Shown here: piece after piece, positions 9,613 through 20,515 of the stretch
Numbering within the stretch: position 1 is the first letter of the stretch
Layout of the letters: each line of letters begins with the position of its first letter
Origin: Rhynchopus euleeides
Taxonomy: Eukaryota; Euglenozoa; Diplonemea; Diplonemida; Diplonemidae
DNA: 64,000 bases
Assembly: GCA_963210315.1 (NCBI GenBank)
Contig: OY723242.1
Location: forward strand, 434,001-498,000
Direction of reading: 5' to 3'
Made by a program: the position numbers and the translations under genes
Notes under the pieces: model-generated
The model's database searches: none
The model's input: the letters and a program-made list of their open reading frames with translations, nothing else
What the model was told of the DNA's origin: nothing

Positions 9613-11780
9613 CCTTCGTCTTGCCTGTGTCTGGTGGTGGTGCGGTGTGGTGAACTCACAGGGCGGTGCACTTGGAGGATGTGATCTTCATGACTGCCAC
9701 GCGGGCACGGAGGGGATGGGCGAGATCCATGGCTTCCGGGTGCTTCAGAGGCCAAACACATCTGGGGCATACCAGGCTCCCATGCAGAGCTGTGTGCTTG
9801 GGTTGGTGGCACCTGTGAGAGGTGTCACCGACACTTTCCAAAAAGCCTATTCGTGTGTGTGTGTTTGTGCATGTGTGCCCCATGTTCAAGACCTCCACAG
9901 CGACTCAGCCCATAACAGGCCAGTTCCCGAGACGCTTTCGCCTGGGGCCAAGGTAGCTCGAAGAAAATGCATTTCTTTTTCCTTTTGACCCCGCCCCTCC
10001 CCACTCCGTGGCGCCGCTCAGGACTTGACCACCAGTAGTTCCAAGGAAGCTGGTTCACGCTGAAGAGTTCGGCCAGCGGAGGAAGGCACGTGAGTACGAA
10101 CGAAACTGGGGGCAAGGAGGGGGAATCCTCACGAAGTGACGGATGTGAGGGTGGGTGCTTCTGACGAGGTGTCGCGCTAGACAGACACCGCCTGAACACT
10201 GGTTTCAACGCACACACACGCACGTTAGTCTTTTATGGCAGCCAGAGCAAAACAACTCGAGCACCTGCCCTGATGTAATCTCTTACTGCATCACACAGGC
10301 ACCGCCTTAAACTGGTTTCAACTCACACACACCTGTCACGTCATCAAGCCTCTCGGAACGGCCTGACCATTAGAGCGGGCTGACTAAATAGCGTCTTTGA
10401 CGCGACAAGGGGGCGATAATTATATACCGCCTTTTTTTCTAGATTTCACATGTCAGTGTTTGGCTTTTTTGCAATTTCCATTCTACCTTTTCCCCATCCC
10501 AAACCCACCCGTGACACCACCAGGCTCTTGCAAGCCCTGCTTCGCTGAAGAGACGCTGCCGGGGGGGCAGTGGCCGTTCTCTTTTTTTCAAGGCTACCAC
10601 TGGTGTTGAACTTGGCCTTCGCTCCCGTGAGCAGTGAAAAGGGGTGAGGGGCGCCGTTCTTCCCCTCTGACTGACAGCCAGTGATGACGTAGCGAAGGGC
10701 CTTGAATGGGGTTTGAACCCGAGAGAGTCAATACTCAACCAAAGGTATTCTCCAGGACCTGGCACGGAACGGACGATACGAACGCTCCCACCGTGCGCAC
10801 GGACCTGTCCGCGACTCTACAAGGAACCACGGGGTGGCGCGCGCACATCACCTCGGAGGCCTCAAGGAGCTTGCCTGACCTGCACGACTCCGCTGCGCCA
10901 GCTACAAGGCGGTGCTCGGGCGCCATCCTCACCGACCTACAGCAAGGCAAGAGGTGATGATCATCTGGAGACCTGAGCCCATGCAGGATCGGAGAGACGC
11001 GAAGGCCTTATCCACAGATGACCCACCTGAGGGAGACCACCATCCACCTCCTTCGGACAGACCACACAGCCTTGTCGATGACCACAGCCTGGACACAGAC
11101 GGAGGAATGCAGTGCAAGTAATGTCCGGGTGTGCAAGTGATATATTCCTCCCTGTTTTAGGGGCAGTGGGCTTGCCCTGTAGTACGGATCGAACCCGATC
11201 CGTACAGGAACAGGAAGTGTACCGTACGACTTCACCCAACGGCGTCGTGCGGTCAAGCAAATCGGATTCCCAACGGCACCCTTCCCAAGACGAAACCCGG
11301 TACCTGACCAACCCCACAGGCTCATCTTACCCTTCCTGGGCTGGGAGAATGATAGTGACCTCCATTTTGTGGCTGATTTTGGCCCGAGTTTGGTGGTGGT
11401 AAACTGGAGAAACCTTGTGTCCGCAAATCAGAAAGGGGAGAGAAGAACCAGCGGGTATTCGTCGATCGCGAGAACACCCCACACGCCTGCTGCAGGTGTG
11501 GTGTGTCCTGCATGATCTGCATAGCAAAGCTTCCTGCGTTGTTAGCACAACTCCAAAAAAAATCAGGTGGTCAACACACACCCACACATTATTATTTAGT
11601 TTAGTGCATGACGCATCGAGCTCTAGCGCTGCCTCCACTGTACACACACCCACACAGCTACTTCTGAGTCCCTTCTCACCCGATTGGGTTACTTGCGCAG
11701 TCTCCGAACAACGGGTCCACACCCAGAGAGAGTTTGACAGACACCCCCCACCTCCATGCATGCCTCGCTAAGGCCACCCG
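9613..11780. other. Intergenic, no gene recognised
   Basis: Contains a (GT)n-rich tract near 9850, a perfect 10-bp-stem hairpin at 11182-11205 (gtacggatcg / cgatccgtac) and the dispersed repeat at 11409-11556. Two GGTTCAAACC-like B-box matches (near 10710 and 11190) do not fold into a tRNA. Confidence 0.5.
11409..11556 (+). repeat. Dispersed ~149-bp repeat, copy 2
   Basis: Same-orientation copy of 6142-6290, with a handful of substitutions. Confidence 0.85.
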
Positions 11781-13511
11781 TTATCCGGTCTGAGGCTCAG
11801 TAGCTCGCTTGCGGGGCACGAGCCGCATCATCAGCTGATCGCGCTTCGCTTGCTTGTCGAACACCGACATCGACAGCTTGGGCCCATACGTGTAGGCAGT
11901 GTGGTTCACAACCTCCGGCGTAAAATTCTGAAGCAGCACCGCCGCGACAGTCACAGCCTCCGTGAGCGCCATGTCCTTCCCGAGGCAGGTCCGGCGCCCA
12001 CCCTTGAACATGGGAAAGTCATACGGGCTGGGCTGTTTAAACGGAATCCACCGAGAGGGTCGGAAACGGAGCACATCTTCGCCGTACAACCCACGACTCC
12101 GACCCATCGCATAAGTTGATATGCTGAGACGGGTGCCTGCCGGAACGACCACACCGTCTGGCAAGGTGTCATCCGCTTTGGAACACAGCATGATGAGAAA
12201 CACAGGTGGGTGCAGGCGCAACGTCTCCCACAATGCACCCCGGAGGTGCGGCAGGTGCTGCAGGTCGTCAAAAGCGGGGCTCTCGCCTGAAAGCGTTGCG
12301 TCCACCTCCGCCTGGATGGCCTTGAGGATGTCGCGGTTTTCAGGCAGGCCAAGCTCGTAGAAGAGCCACGACAGAGCCGATGCAGTGCTGTCCCTCCCGG
12401 CGAAGAGGAAGCTGGTGACGAAGTCCTCTGCCTGCTTGTCGCGCGCAGCTGCCGTTGCCCCGCCGTCGCCCTGCATCTCCTCCTCGTGCCTCAGGTAGAG
12501 TGCCAGCAGGTCGTGTGGTGGGCTGTGCGGCGGCACAGCATCTGTACCAGCAGGAGGCTCCGATGCCTCCGCCACCGCCTTGCGCCTCGCATGCAGGAGG
12601 GACCTGATGTGGGTACGGATGGTCTCCGAGCAGCGCTCCAGGTCCTGGAATGTGCTGCTGCTGCGCTCGATGAAGTGCCTCTGGACAAACCCCCCGACAG
12701 GCTCAGGGAGGAGTTCGCGGAGCAGCATGGGCTTGAGGTGCCTCCGGATGAAGTCGAGCACGCCGGCGCTCCCCCTGTCAAACGCGTCGCTGAAGGCGGC
12801 GCCCGCGCCGCCGGAGCTGCCCAGATCGGTGCCGAGGGCAATCCTGCCGAAGCAATCCAAGGTGAAGGCATTCATGTGCTTCTGGAAGTCGACAGGTTTC
12901 ACCCCACCTGGCCCCACCTCCTCGCGCAGCCTTACGACAAGCGCACCTGCATAGTCGAGGAATACTTTCTGGTAGTGTGTTTTGAACAAGTCACGGGTGA
13001 AGATAGCAGCCGCCACTCTGCGCTGCGCCTTCCAGAGGTGGCCCTTGTCGCATGCAGGGTATTCCGCCATCTCGCCGTGGTCGGTGGTGAAGATCCCCGC
13101 TCCAAGAAATGCCTCGAGTGTGTTCAGGATCCGCCCGCCCGGGTTGGACTTGGTCCAGACGTCGAACCTGTCGTGCAGGCAGTGCTTCACGACGCGGGGG
13201 TCGGCGGTGACAATCTCGTTCGTAGTTCCCGCAAGGGCTCGGAAGAACATTGGGCCCAACAGGGCGTAGCACGGCTTCTCGCTGCTGCAGAACTCTTCGA
13301 TGTACTTCAGATGCATGTCGCAGGTCCTCCCTGCATGTTTGCCACGCTCAGGCGCGTTCCCCCATGGGAACACGGGCTGCGGACCGCTGTAGGCAGAAAG
13401 CATACGGTAAGCTCTTGCCTGCCCGATGCAAACAGCAATCGCTTTGACCACGATGCCCGCCATCAGGCCGGCAGCAGCCAGCACCATCGCAGCGACTATG
13501 GCGGAGTACAT
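11781..13511 (-). CDS. Cytochrome P450, CYP4/CYP86-like (fatty acid hydroxylase type)
   Basis: A 576-residue microsomal-type P450. Residues 5-30 form an N-terminal membrane anchor (hydrophobic, AAMVLAAAGLMAGIVV). The I-helix motif AGRDSTAS is near residue 370 (oxygen activation), the K-helix ETLR near 428, and the heme-binding loop FPMFKGGRRTCLG near 500-510 with the axial Cys about residue 508. The AGRDST and FPxFxGGxRxCLGxxMA forms are typical of the CYP86/CYP4 clan, whose members often hydroxylate fatty acids at the omega end in the ER using cytochrome P450 reductase. Substrate here is inference. Length, motifs and the conserved WxxxR region before the heme loop (RFRPSRWI) are all intact. 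A C-tract just upstream is on the non-coding strand, so no obvious pyrimidine-AG splice acceptor is seen near this ATG. Confidence 0.92.
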   Translation of the reverse strand: MYSAIVAAMVLAAAGLMAGIVVKAIAVCIGQARAYRMLSAYSGPQPVFPWGNAPERGKHAGRTCDMHLKYIEEFCSSEKPCYALLGPMFFRALAGTTNEIVTADPRVVKHCLHDRFDVWTKSNPGGRILNTLEAFLGAGIFTTDHGEMAEYPACDKGHLWKAQRRVAAAIFTRDLFKTHYQKVFLDYAGALVVRLREEVGPGGVKPVDFQKHMNAFTLDCFGRIALGTDLGSSGGAGAAFSDAFDRGSAGVLDFIRRHLKPMLLRELLPEPVGGFVQRHFIERSSSTFQDLERCSETIRTHIRSLLHARRKAVAEASEPPAGTDAVPPHSPPHDLLALYLRHEEEMQGDGGATAAARDKQAEDFVTSFLFAGRDSTASALSWLFYELGLPENRDILKAIQAEVDATLSGESPAFDDLQHLPHLRGALWETLRLHPPVFLIMLCSKADDTLPDGVVVPAGTRLSISTYAMGRSRGLYGEDVLRFRPSRWIPFKQPSPYDFPMFKGGRRTCLGKDMALTEAVTVAAVLLQNFTPEVVNHTAYTYGPKLSMSVFDKQAKRDQLMMRLVPRKRATEPQTG

Positions 13512-13845
13512 TGTGGGCCGTGCAACACAATCGCGACCCCCCCCCCCCCTCCCCAGGTGACCCCTGTGTCAGTGCCGCTTTGCAGCGGATTTGGCGGGGT
13601 GGGGAAAGAGCAGGGCCATATCGGAAACATACCGATGCATTTTTTCCACAAAAAGGAGCCGGCGGTACGTAATGTGTTTGTTTGTGCAACCGGTCCACAT
13701 CACGAAAAAAAGGGGTGGCTGCCAAAGGGCGGACACGTCTATGGCATGGCCACTGCTGTATCCTGCCGGGCCCGTTTTGGCGCACCCCGTGAGTGTCTTC
13801 TGAGCATCACGAGATAATGTCGCCTCACCCCCAATAATAGGTTGT

Positions 13846-13953
13846 GGGGGTCTTCGCTGGTCGTTATTCTTCGTCAATCTTCGTCAGTTTTCAGCCAATT
13901 CAACAGGAAATGCACCAAAATGCACTGACGATCACCCCGTAGCGAAGACCCCC
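13846..13953. mobile_element. 108-bp MITE, copy 1 (TSD TGT)
   Basis: Exactly 108 bp, bounded by 13-bp inverted ends GGGGGTCTTCGCT / AGCGAAGACCCCC and flanked by TGT at 13843-13845 and 13954-13956. Two other copies of identical length are at 47396-47503 and 59065-59172, each with a different 3-bp duplication. No coding capacity. Confidence 0.93.
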
Positions 13954-14104
13954 TGTGCGTCCTAATGTGTCAAGCTTGCAGATATTTCAGCTTTCCGGGG
14001 GGTGGCAAATCGAGCCCTCTATCGAATCGGCCTGCGCCGTGCCAAAGCTTGGATGCAAAATGGGGGGTGGAGGTGGTGCAGAGGAAGGGGGGGGGGGGGG
14101 GGTA

Positions 14105-15438
14105 GGGGGGGGTCATAAGCCCCCCTAAAAACGTACAAATACCAAAAATTTCAACATACCATCAGAACCGCCCTAATACCTGATCTGACCCGAAAATCCG
14201 ACCCATACCCCCCCGGAAACCGTCTGGAGCCCACTTGTGACACCTGATGCGCACTTTTGTGATGATTTTTTGGGGTCCTAAAAAATGTACCTCAGTTTCG
14301 TACCTTGCCTTTGTACCTGAACCACTCCCGACCGCAATATTTCGTTCTTTGCCTTTTCTGCGGTAGTTCCGGCTCAGGTGGCACGATGTTGCCTCCCCAG
14401 TGCCTCGGCAAGGTCTTTCTTGTACCTGATTGGTGGGAATGTTGTGTTGTTGCGCCAGCTGAATGAGTTCAGCCACCTTCTGGGTGTAGTACACCACGCA
14501 GTCTCAACAGCACGTATGAGAGTGTACCATGTGAGGACTCAACAAAGTCATTGGATAGGCATCTGCCTGCCGACTCAACCCCCACAGTGCGACCGCAAGA
14601 TCGTCAGGGATGTCTCAACGCCAGGGGAATACTCCCCCCTGGCGTTGTACAACCCTACTCTTAATCCTCGGGTCCTCTCCTGGAGGCGGTGGTGGCGGGC
14701 CCGCAACGCTTCGTACTTCCGGTACGGACTGGGGTAGTCTGCCCGGCTGACCCGCTCATCGCTTCCTAGATCATCTGCTGCTCTGGAGCTGCCATCACTC
14801 ACTGCCCACATCAGTTGGTGTGGGGGTAGGAGCAGGAGGAGTGGGAGGAGTAGGAGTGCAGGTGACATCTTTCTTGGCCAGCAAGGAACGCCGCTTTTCG
14901 CACGTGCGTGCAGTTGATGCACCACTGCATATATCTGTCGTCACCACGTCCCACTCGCTCTCCTATGTACCCAGCCCGACGGAGCGCCCGAAATAATGTC
15001 GCCTCACGGATGTCGTGTGCCGTTTTCTTCTGACGCAGGTCTGCCACAACGCTCTCTGCCGGGACCCCGCACATCTCCCGTTTGGCGAGCGTCTTTCGAG
15101 CAAGGTACCCCTCTGCAGCAGCATCTGACACCTCTGCGAGGCCCTAGGCACACGGCATGTGTTGCTCGGCGTGCTGGGTGAGCGTAGTGATACCCTTTCC
15201 TTGCAAAGAACGAAATACTGCGGTCGGGAGTGGTTCAGGTACAAAGGCAAGGTACGAAACTGAGGTACATTTTTTAGGACCCCAAAAAATCATCACAAAA
15301 GTGCGCATCAGGTGTCACAAGTGGGCTCCAGACGGTTTCCGGGGGGGTATGGGTCGGATTTTCGGGTCAGATCAGGTATTAGGGCGGTTCTGATGGTATG
15401 TTGAAAAATGTGGTTTTGTACGGGCTTATGACCCCCCC
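14105..15438. mobile_element. TIR element with G8/C7 termini and TA duplication
   Basis: Inverted arms of about 240 bp (14105-14356 and 15203-15438) start GGGGGGGGTCATAAGC and end GCTTATGACCCCCCC, flanked by TA at 14103-14104 and 15439-15440. The interior has only short broken open frames. One on the minus strand (14811-15131) contains DIREATLFRALRRAGYIGE, which has helix-turn-helix character and could be a relic of a Tc1/mariner-like transposase. The TA duplication suits that superfamily. Shares the TA-G7-TCA terminus style with 21263-22410. Confidence 0.82.
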
Positions 15439-15767
15439 TAGGCATACAGTGCAAACGATAATTATTATCGCATACGATAATTATTATCGTACTCCCATTA
15501 TCGTATATTATCGTATACGATAATATACGATAATGGTGCGATAATTTTTTTGAGATTTTCGGAAAACCAGAAATCAGCCCAGAACACATTGAAAAAGTGG
15601 TAAAAGTGGAGCCGGAAGCTGCCATTTTTGCTTCTTTGAATTATTGGTGACGGGGGGCTTCACTCAGAAGTGTAGAATGTCCCTCACAAATGGGTGGCAG
15701 ACACAACACACATAGTGCCATGACATGCGCAGCACTATGTCTGTCTGGGGCATCCTGTCAATGAAGC

Positions 15768-15869
15768 TGGCACCGTTGGAAGAAGTTTCAGGCACAGGGG
15801 GGCGGAGAGGTTACAGGATACTGCCACGCACATCCGTGACACTCATTTGCGTGTGCGCTCTCGACCCGT
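15768..15869 (+). repeat. Displaced copy of the transposase core upstream of its own gene
   Basis: About 100 bp nearly identical to 17131-17240 inside the transposase (shared ggcaccgttggaagaagttt and tccgtgacactcatttgcgt), same orientation, with a small deletion. It lies in the 5' leader. Confidence 0.9.
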
Positions 15870-15934
15870 GTGTCTATCGCTATGTTGTGACTGCATCGCC
15901 ATCACCCTCCACAGGAAACACCAGGGATCAAAAA

Positions 15935-18262
15935 ATGTCTCGTCGTCGTAGGATAAAAGACGACACAACAACGGAGGATGACGCAGAGGAAGATGATGAC
16001 GGCGATGACGAGGAAGAGGGCAGTGATGAGGACGAGCCGGACCAGAAACGCCGTCGCGTCACGGGGGGGAAGGACAAGAAGCCCTCAGCGAAAAAGGCGG
16101 CCGTGAAAAAGCCACCCCCAAAGAAGCCAGCAGCGAAGAAGCCAGCCCCCAAGAAGACAGCACCAAAGCCCGCGGGAAAATCGGAGAGCGCGCAGAAACG
16201 CCTGGACACGATAAAACTCAGAAAAACGGTGGAGGAAGCCGCAGACGAGGCTGCTGCCAAGAAGAGGATCTCCTTGGTAACAGCCAGGCAGCGGCTGCAG
16301 CAACTGGCGAGGTACGACGCCACAGTTGCTGCGGCCTACACGATCAAGTCGGTGGAGGACCTCCCGTTCGAAACTCGCACCATGCTGCTTGATGCAAACC
16401 CCCCCCGGACATTATCGGACGAAGTCCTGTGGTGCAACCTCTGTAGCATCGTCGTAAAGCATGCTGAATCGACAGTGGCAAAGAAACACGTGACCGACAC
16501 GAAGGCGCACCAGACCACATCGAAGGAAGCGCCAGTGCAGGCGGCCCCCTGTGTTTCAACCACGAAGAGCGATCCCACGACCACCGCATCATTTCAAAAG
16601 GCATGGGCACTTGCCCTTGTGATTGCGGGGATCACGCCTCACCAGGCGTCTATCCTTGCGCTGCCGATGACCACCCCTCTGCCGAAGCCCCGGACGCTGC
16701 TGGGCAAGGCCCCGCTGTTCGTCGCGGAGATCCAGAAGAAGATCCGCGACTGCATCACCGGCCGGCCGGTGGCGTTGGGCGTTGATGGAACAGGCCTGCG
16801 GCATCTTGGCTTTGCCATCATGTCGGTCGTCGCCTACGTGGGAGGCAGGGGAGTGCTCCTCCTGTCGAAAGTGCGTGGTGACGGCGAGGTGCACAACGCA
16901 GAGGACGTCGGGGATGTGCTTGACGAGGTGCGGGAACTGTACGGCATTACCCGCAGTACAGTTGTCGCTGACTTCGGGTCGGTGAACGTCAAGGCGTTTG
17001 GCGACAAGAAGGAGGAGGGCATCTACTGCCTGGGCCACCACCTCAACGCAGCGTTGAAGCGAGCAGTGCGCCAGTCATACCCCCGGGCGTATGCCTTCTG
17101 CACGCTGGTGTCGCAGTTCTTCGGGTGCAAGTCGCGCCGGCACCGTTGGAAGAAGTTTCAGGCACAGGGGGCGGAGAGGATGCATGATGCTGCAACGAAC
17201 ATCCGTGACACTCATTTGCGTGTGCGCACCGCTCTCGACCGCGGAGCGGTGCGTGCGCTCCGCAAGCTTCTCCCATCCGTGAACGTCACAGATACCGATG
17301 CGGTGGTGCTGGAGCGGGCTGCCGCCTTTGTGGCGGAAACAGACGACACCCACGCCGCCAATGTGGAGGTGTCCAGCCCTCAGCAACCCGCCTCTACTTC
17401 GGACACTCGATGGGCAGCGATGTTCGACCTGACAGTCCACCTGCAGACCCGGTGTGCGATGCTGCTGCAGTTCGTCAGCGTGGAGATGGCGAGGAAGAAG
17501 AAGCCACTCACTCTCAGGCAGCTCTCTGAGCACATCCAGAAGGGAACATGGGAAGAGCACGTCAGCGAGACGGTGGCTGTGGCTGAGATGGTGGAGCCGG
17601 TGCTGTGGCTCGTGCGATGGGTGCAGAACCCGGAAGCCCGTCTGGGGCACATCAAAGTGCGGACTATCACGGAGGAGTACCAGAAGGTGGTGACGAACAC
17701 CAGTTATCCTGCTCCTATCCGCACCTTGCTGAAGGATGCCTGGGAGTCTTGGCCGTCGAAGGCGAGGTTCGAGATGGCGCTCATCTTCGACCCGGAAACC
17801 GTGCTGATGGCTGACTTCGACGACTTCCCCGACATCACAAACCAGCTGGTGTGGGCCGTGGATTTCCATGCCCTTGCTGACGACGAGTGCTGGGCGGAGT
17901 TCACACAGTACCTCAATGCCCCTGCCGAATCCCTGCAGACCGACACCCCGATTGCGTTCTGGCTGGAGAAGGGGAGGAAGCTGTTCCCCATCCTGGCGCC
18001 ACATGTGGTGGCTTGGCTCCGCACGCCTGTGTCGGTCACACAGGTCGACAGTGTGTTTTCGACGGCAGAGTCCCGCAAGTCCAAGCGGGGGTCGAACATC
18101 TCGACGAAGACCTACGCGGATCGTCTGTTCTTGCAGCGGAACGGCGACCTCCTCGGCTACTTCGACAAGAGCAACCGGTTCGCAGAAGCCCTCGAAAGGG
18201 ACTATGTCTCTGATGATTCCTCTGAGGAGGACGAATCCGAGACTGAGATGGATATCATTTAG
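15935..18262 (+). CDS. hAT superfamily transposase
   Basis: 775 residues from the ATG at 15935 (MSRRRRIKDD). The open frame extends upstream to 15725, but that stretch contains a displaced copy of the gene's own sequence, so the later ATG is preferred. Order: acidic and Lys/Pro/Ala-rich nuclear-targeting N-terminus; a BED-like zinc finger (CNLC followed by HVTDTKAH); RNase H-fold core with first Asp in LGVDGTGLRH and second in VVADFGSVNV; CLGHHLN; DTRWAAMFDL; and the C-terminal hAT dimerisation block FWLEKGRKLFPILAPHVVAW followed by SVTQVDSVFSTAESRKSKRG. These landmarks match the hAT order DNGS / CxxHxLN / TRW / FW...P...SSxxxERxFS. No internal stops. It catalyses cut-and-paste excision and insertion of the enclosing element. 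Long antisense frame 17075-18382 is a shadow. Confidence 0.9.
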   Translation: MSRRRRIKDDTTTEDDAEEDDDGDDEEEGSDEDEPDQKRRRVTGGKDKKPSAKKAAVKKPPPKKPAAKKPAPKKTAPKPAGKSESAQKRLDTIKLRKTVEEAADEAAAKKRISLVTARQRLQQLARYDATVAAAYTIKSVEDLPFETRTMLLDANPPRTLSDEVLWCNLCSIVVKHAESTVAKKHVTDTKAHQTTSKEAPVQAAPCVSTTKSDPTTTASFQKAWALALVIAGITPHQASILALPMTTPLPKPRTLLGKAPLFVAEIQKKIRDCITGRPVALGVDGTGLRHLGFAIMSVVAYVGGRGVLLLSKVRGDGEVHNAEDVGDVLDEVRELYGITRSTVVADFGSVNVKAFGDKKEEGIYCLGHHLNAALKRAVRQSYPRAYAFCTLVSQFFGCKSRRHRWKKFQAQGAERMHDAATNIRDTHLRVRTALDRGAVRALRKLLPSVNVTDTDAVVLERAAAFVAETDDTHAANVEVSSPQQPASTSDTRWAAMFDLTVHLQTRCAMLLQFVSVEMARKKKPLTLRQLSEHIQKGTWEEHVSETVAVAEMVEPVLWLVRWVQNPEARLGHIKVRTITEEYQKVVTNTSYPAPIRTLLKDAWESWPSKARFEMALIFDPETVLMADFDDFPDITNQLVWAVDFHALADDECWAEFTQYLNAPAESLQTDTPIAFWLEKGRKLFPILAPHVVAWLRTPVSVTQVDSVFSTAESRKSKRGSNISTKTYADRLFLQRNGDLLGYFDKSNRFAEALERDYVSDDSSEEDESETEMDII

Positions 18263-18886
18263 AAGGGGGGATGGGGGGGGGGGGCGGCGTGCCAGGTCGT
18301 CTGTCCGTGATGTGGTTCCTGTGCTGTTCGGTGGGCGGGTGGGGGGGGGGATGACGAATTCTGTCTCGATGTCTGATGACATCGAGGGTGTTGAAGGGAC
18401 TGGGGGGGGGGGGGGGCGATGAATCCTGATGACGGACGAGTATGTGAAGGAATCTGACGAGGGCAGTGGTGTTCAAGAATAGTGCAACCCAGTAAGTATC
18501 GCATACGATAATCCCATTATCGTATACGACCGGATACGATAATTATTATCGTATGCGATAACATACGATAATGGGATTATCGTATGCGATAATATACGAT
18601 AATAATTATCGTATCCGTTCGTATACGATAATGGGATTATCGCATCATACGATAATGGATTATCGTATGCGATAATAAATTATCGTATGCGATAATTTTC
18701 CGAAAATTATCGTATCTGGTATATGTGCGATAATAATTATCGTTTGCACTGTATGCCTAGGGGGGGGGGGGGGGGTACCATCCTAGCGGGGGGTTCATTT
18801 TTTACCTTTGTTTTGAGGGTTTCAGGGTATAAGATAGACTTTTTTTCTGGCGCCGTTTTCCGGTTTTTCTGGTTTTGAAAATTTTT

Positions 18887-18909
18887 CGCGCGCGCCTTCG
18901 GCGCGCGCG
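18887..18909. repeat. GC hairpin
   Basis: Ten-bp perfect stem cgcgcgcgcc / ggcgcgcgcg with a 3-nt TTC loop; a second, nearly identical hairpin occurs at 20495-20515. Both follow T-rich stretches, like an intrinsic terminator mirrored, but in a eukaryotic nuclear context they are more likely ends of a repeat unit. Confidence 0.7.
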
Positions 18910-19058
18910 ACCCGCGCAAACCCTCCCAGAATCTGAGAGGGCCCGGTGCCTGCGCGCGTCCTGTCGTACTGAGGCTGCTTGGTGGGGCAGGCGCAGCAGC
19001 TGCTTTGAAAGTTTGGACTCTCGGCCAAAAAACCGGTCTGGTGCAATTTTTTTACGCA

Positions 19059-19118
19059 GGGGGGTCTGGGGGGCGGAGCCCCCCAGCCGCCGGAGGCCAC
19101 GGTAGTGATCATCTGTTC
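19059..19118 (+). repeat. Dispersed ~60-bp repeat with internal palindrome, copy 1
   Basis: Unit ggggtctggggggcggagcc followed by gccgccggaggccacggtag and ending gcatctgttc. Further copies are at 20726-20785 and 20901-20959 (same strand) and 49763-49812 (opposite strand). Confidence 0.85.
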
Positions 19119-19529
19119 CCTACAGTCTGGATTCGCTTGTAAGTAGGAAGGCTTCGCTGTATCGCAGCCCGGCCAGCAGGAGATCACTGGTCCTTGAGGG
19201 TTCAACCTTCAGGGTGGAGGAGGACGGGGGAGCGACCACTCGTGACAGGTGTGCGTTGTGGGTGGAGTGGGTGCACGACAGAATGGCCAAAGGGTCCACG
19301 AGATCTCTGCACACATTCCGTTATCGAGGAAATGGGCACCTAGCTGTGACGACAGGCAACAAACAAATCTCATCTGTTAGTTGCCCCCAATAGGCTTGGC
19401 GACCTTCAAGATTGCTTGAAAGTCGTTCGTGTTCTCGTCTCAGCCCTCCAGACAAGCAGATCTGTCTCGAGTTGGTGGGCTGTCGCCATGTATTCGATGG
19501 CACCGAGTGACGCTGCACAGAGGCAGACG

Positions 19530-19581
19530 ACACGGTGAACTCCAGCGGAGGTTACCCTACCTCCGCTGGAGTACACCGTGT
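19530..19581. repeat. Strong hairpin
   Basis: acacggtg-a-actccagcggaggt and acctccgctggagt-a-cacc form a stem of about 22 bp with a short loop and one mismatch. Function unknown; no adjacent gene. Confidence 0.75.
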
Positions 19582-20494
19582 GTCTCCCATGAGTCTCAAC
19601 TAGCGGGAGTCGTAAATTAGCTGGAAAATAGACTCCCGTCTCCAGTACAGACTGCAGTCTTAGACTCCCTCTTAGACACTCGCTAGGGTGGCTGGAGTCC
19701 ACCATGTGTGCACCTTCAAAACAGAAGAGGCCTGCATGACGAGGGCATCACCACCCACCGGGCCCCACCGGGCCACCCGCTAGGTCCATTTTTTCTTCTC
19801 CGCTTCTCTGCCTTCTTTGGACTATTTGAGCTCTGTGCGGATCACGATGGGGTCACTTTCTATTTTTTTATGGCGTTTTTTCTGACTGTTTTACTGTCCC
19901 AAAGTCACAAAAAAAACCGCCAAAAATGAGATCGACCTTTTTTTTTTTCCAGAAAACCGGGAACCGGGAAACCCTGGTTTTGAAAACCGGAAAACCAGAC
20001 CTATCTTATCCCCTGGAGGGTTTGAACCGTTTCGACACACGACACAAAGTTGGGCAAAAAAAATCGAGGAGAGCGGAATGGGGGCGGGGGGGAGGAAGGG
20101 GAGGGGGGTGTTGAAATAGAAGCAGAAGGAAGCACAGGAATGATCTCCCTTCACTCGTTATGCAGGTTGTGTCTGACACGGAATGGGGGGAAGGGGGGGC
20201 GGGGCGGCGAACTGCCGAGGCAAAGGGTTTTGGGGCTTGGTCATATCCCTACCGGTGCTACCCAGCAGTGTAGACGATGAGGTGTGTGTGGTGACAACCC
20301 CTCACCAAGTTGCGGGAAAGCATATCATGTCAGAAGGAAGCACGCACAGATGCCTTTTCGGGTAGGGGTGGGTACAGTCGAAGGTAGGTGCGTGGCAGGC
20401 CTGTCGCTAACTTTTCGATTTTGGAGATTTGGTGGGTTGACGCTCCTGTTTTGGGGGGGGATCAGGGGGGAAAACACTAGGGGTCAATTTTTCT

Positions 20495-20515
20495 CGCGCG
20501 CGCTTCGCGCGCGCT
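20495..20515. repeat. GC hairpin, second copy
   Basis: gcgcgcgc-ttc-gcgcgcgc after a T-run; see 18887-18909. Confidence 0.65.

Larger units (their letters stand above)
15441..18757 (+). mobile_element. hAT-type DNA transposon, apparently complete
   Basis: Inverted ends of about 33 bp (GGCATACAGTGCAAACGATA... and its complement at 18721-18757) enclose one transposase gene. The subterminal regions 15458-15543 and 18495-18745 are dense arrays of ATTATCGTATGCGATAAT-type palindromes, likely transposase binding sites. The boundary is ambiguous. Taken at GGCATAC the element is flanked by TA. Taken at CAGTG (15447-18751), the usual hAT terminal motif, the 8-bp flanks taggcata and tatgccta match at 6 of 8 positions, close to the 8-bp duplication expected for hAT. 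It sits exactly in the right-hand TA of the neighbouring TIR element. Confidence 0.85.

Noticed and set aside
10700..10775. Possible tRNA (B-box-like ggttcaaacccc on minus strand)
   Set aside because: No A box at proper spacing and the arms do not pair as a cloverleaf.
12486..13817. 443-codon plus-strand open frame
   Set aside because: Antisense to the P450 gene, whose motifs are all on the minus strand.
17075..18382. 435-codon minus-strand open frame
   Set aside because: Antisense to the hAT transposase; no recognisable domain.
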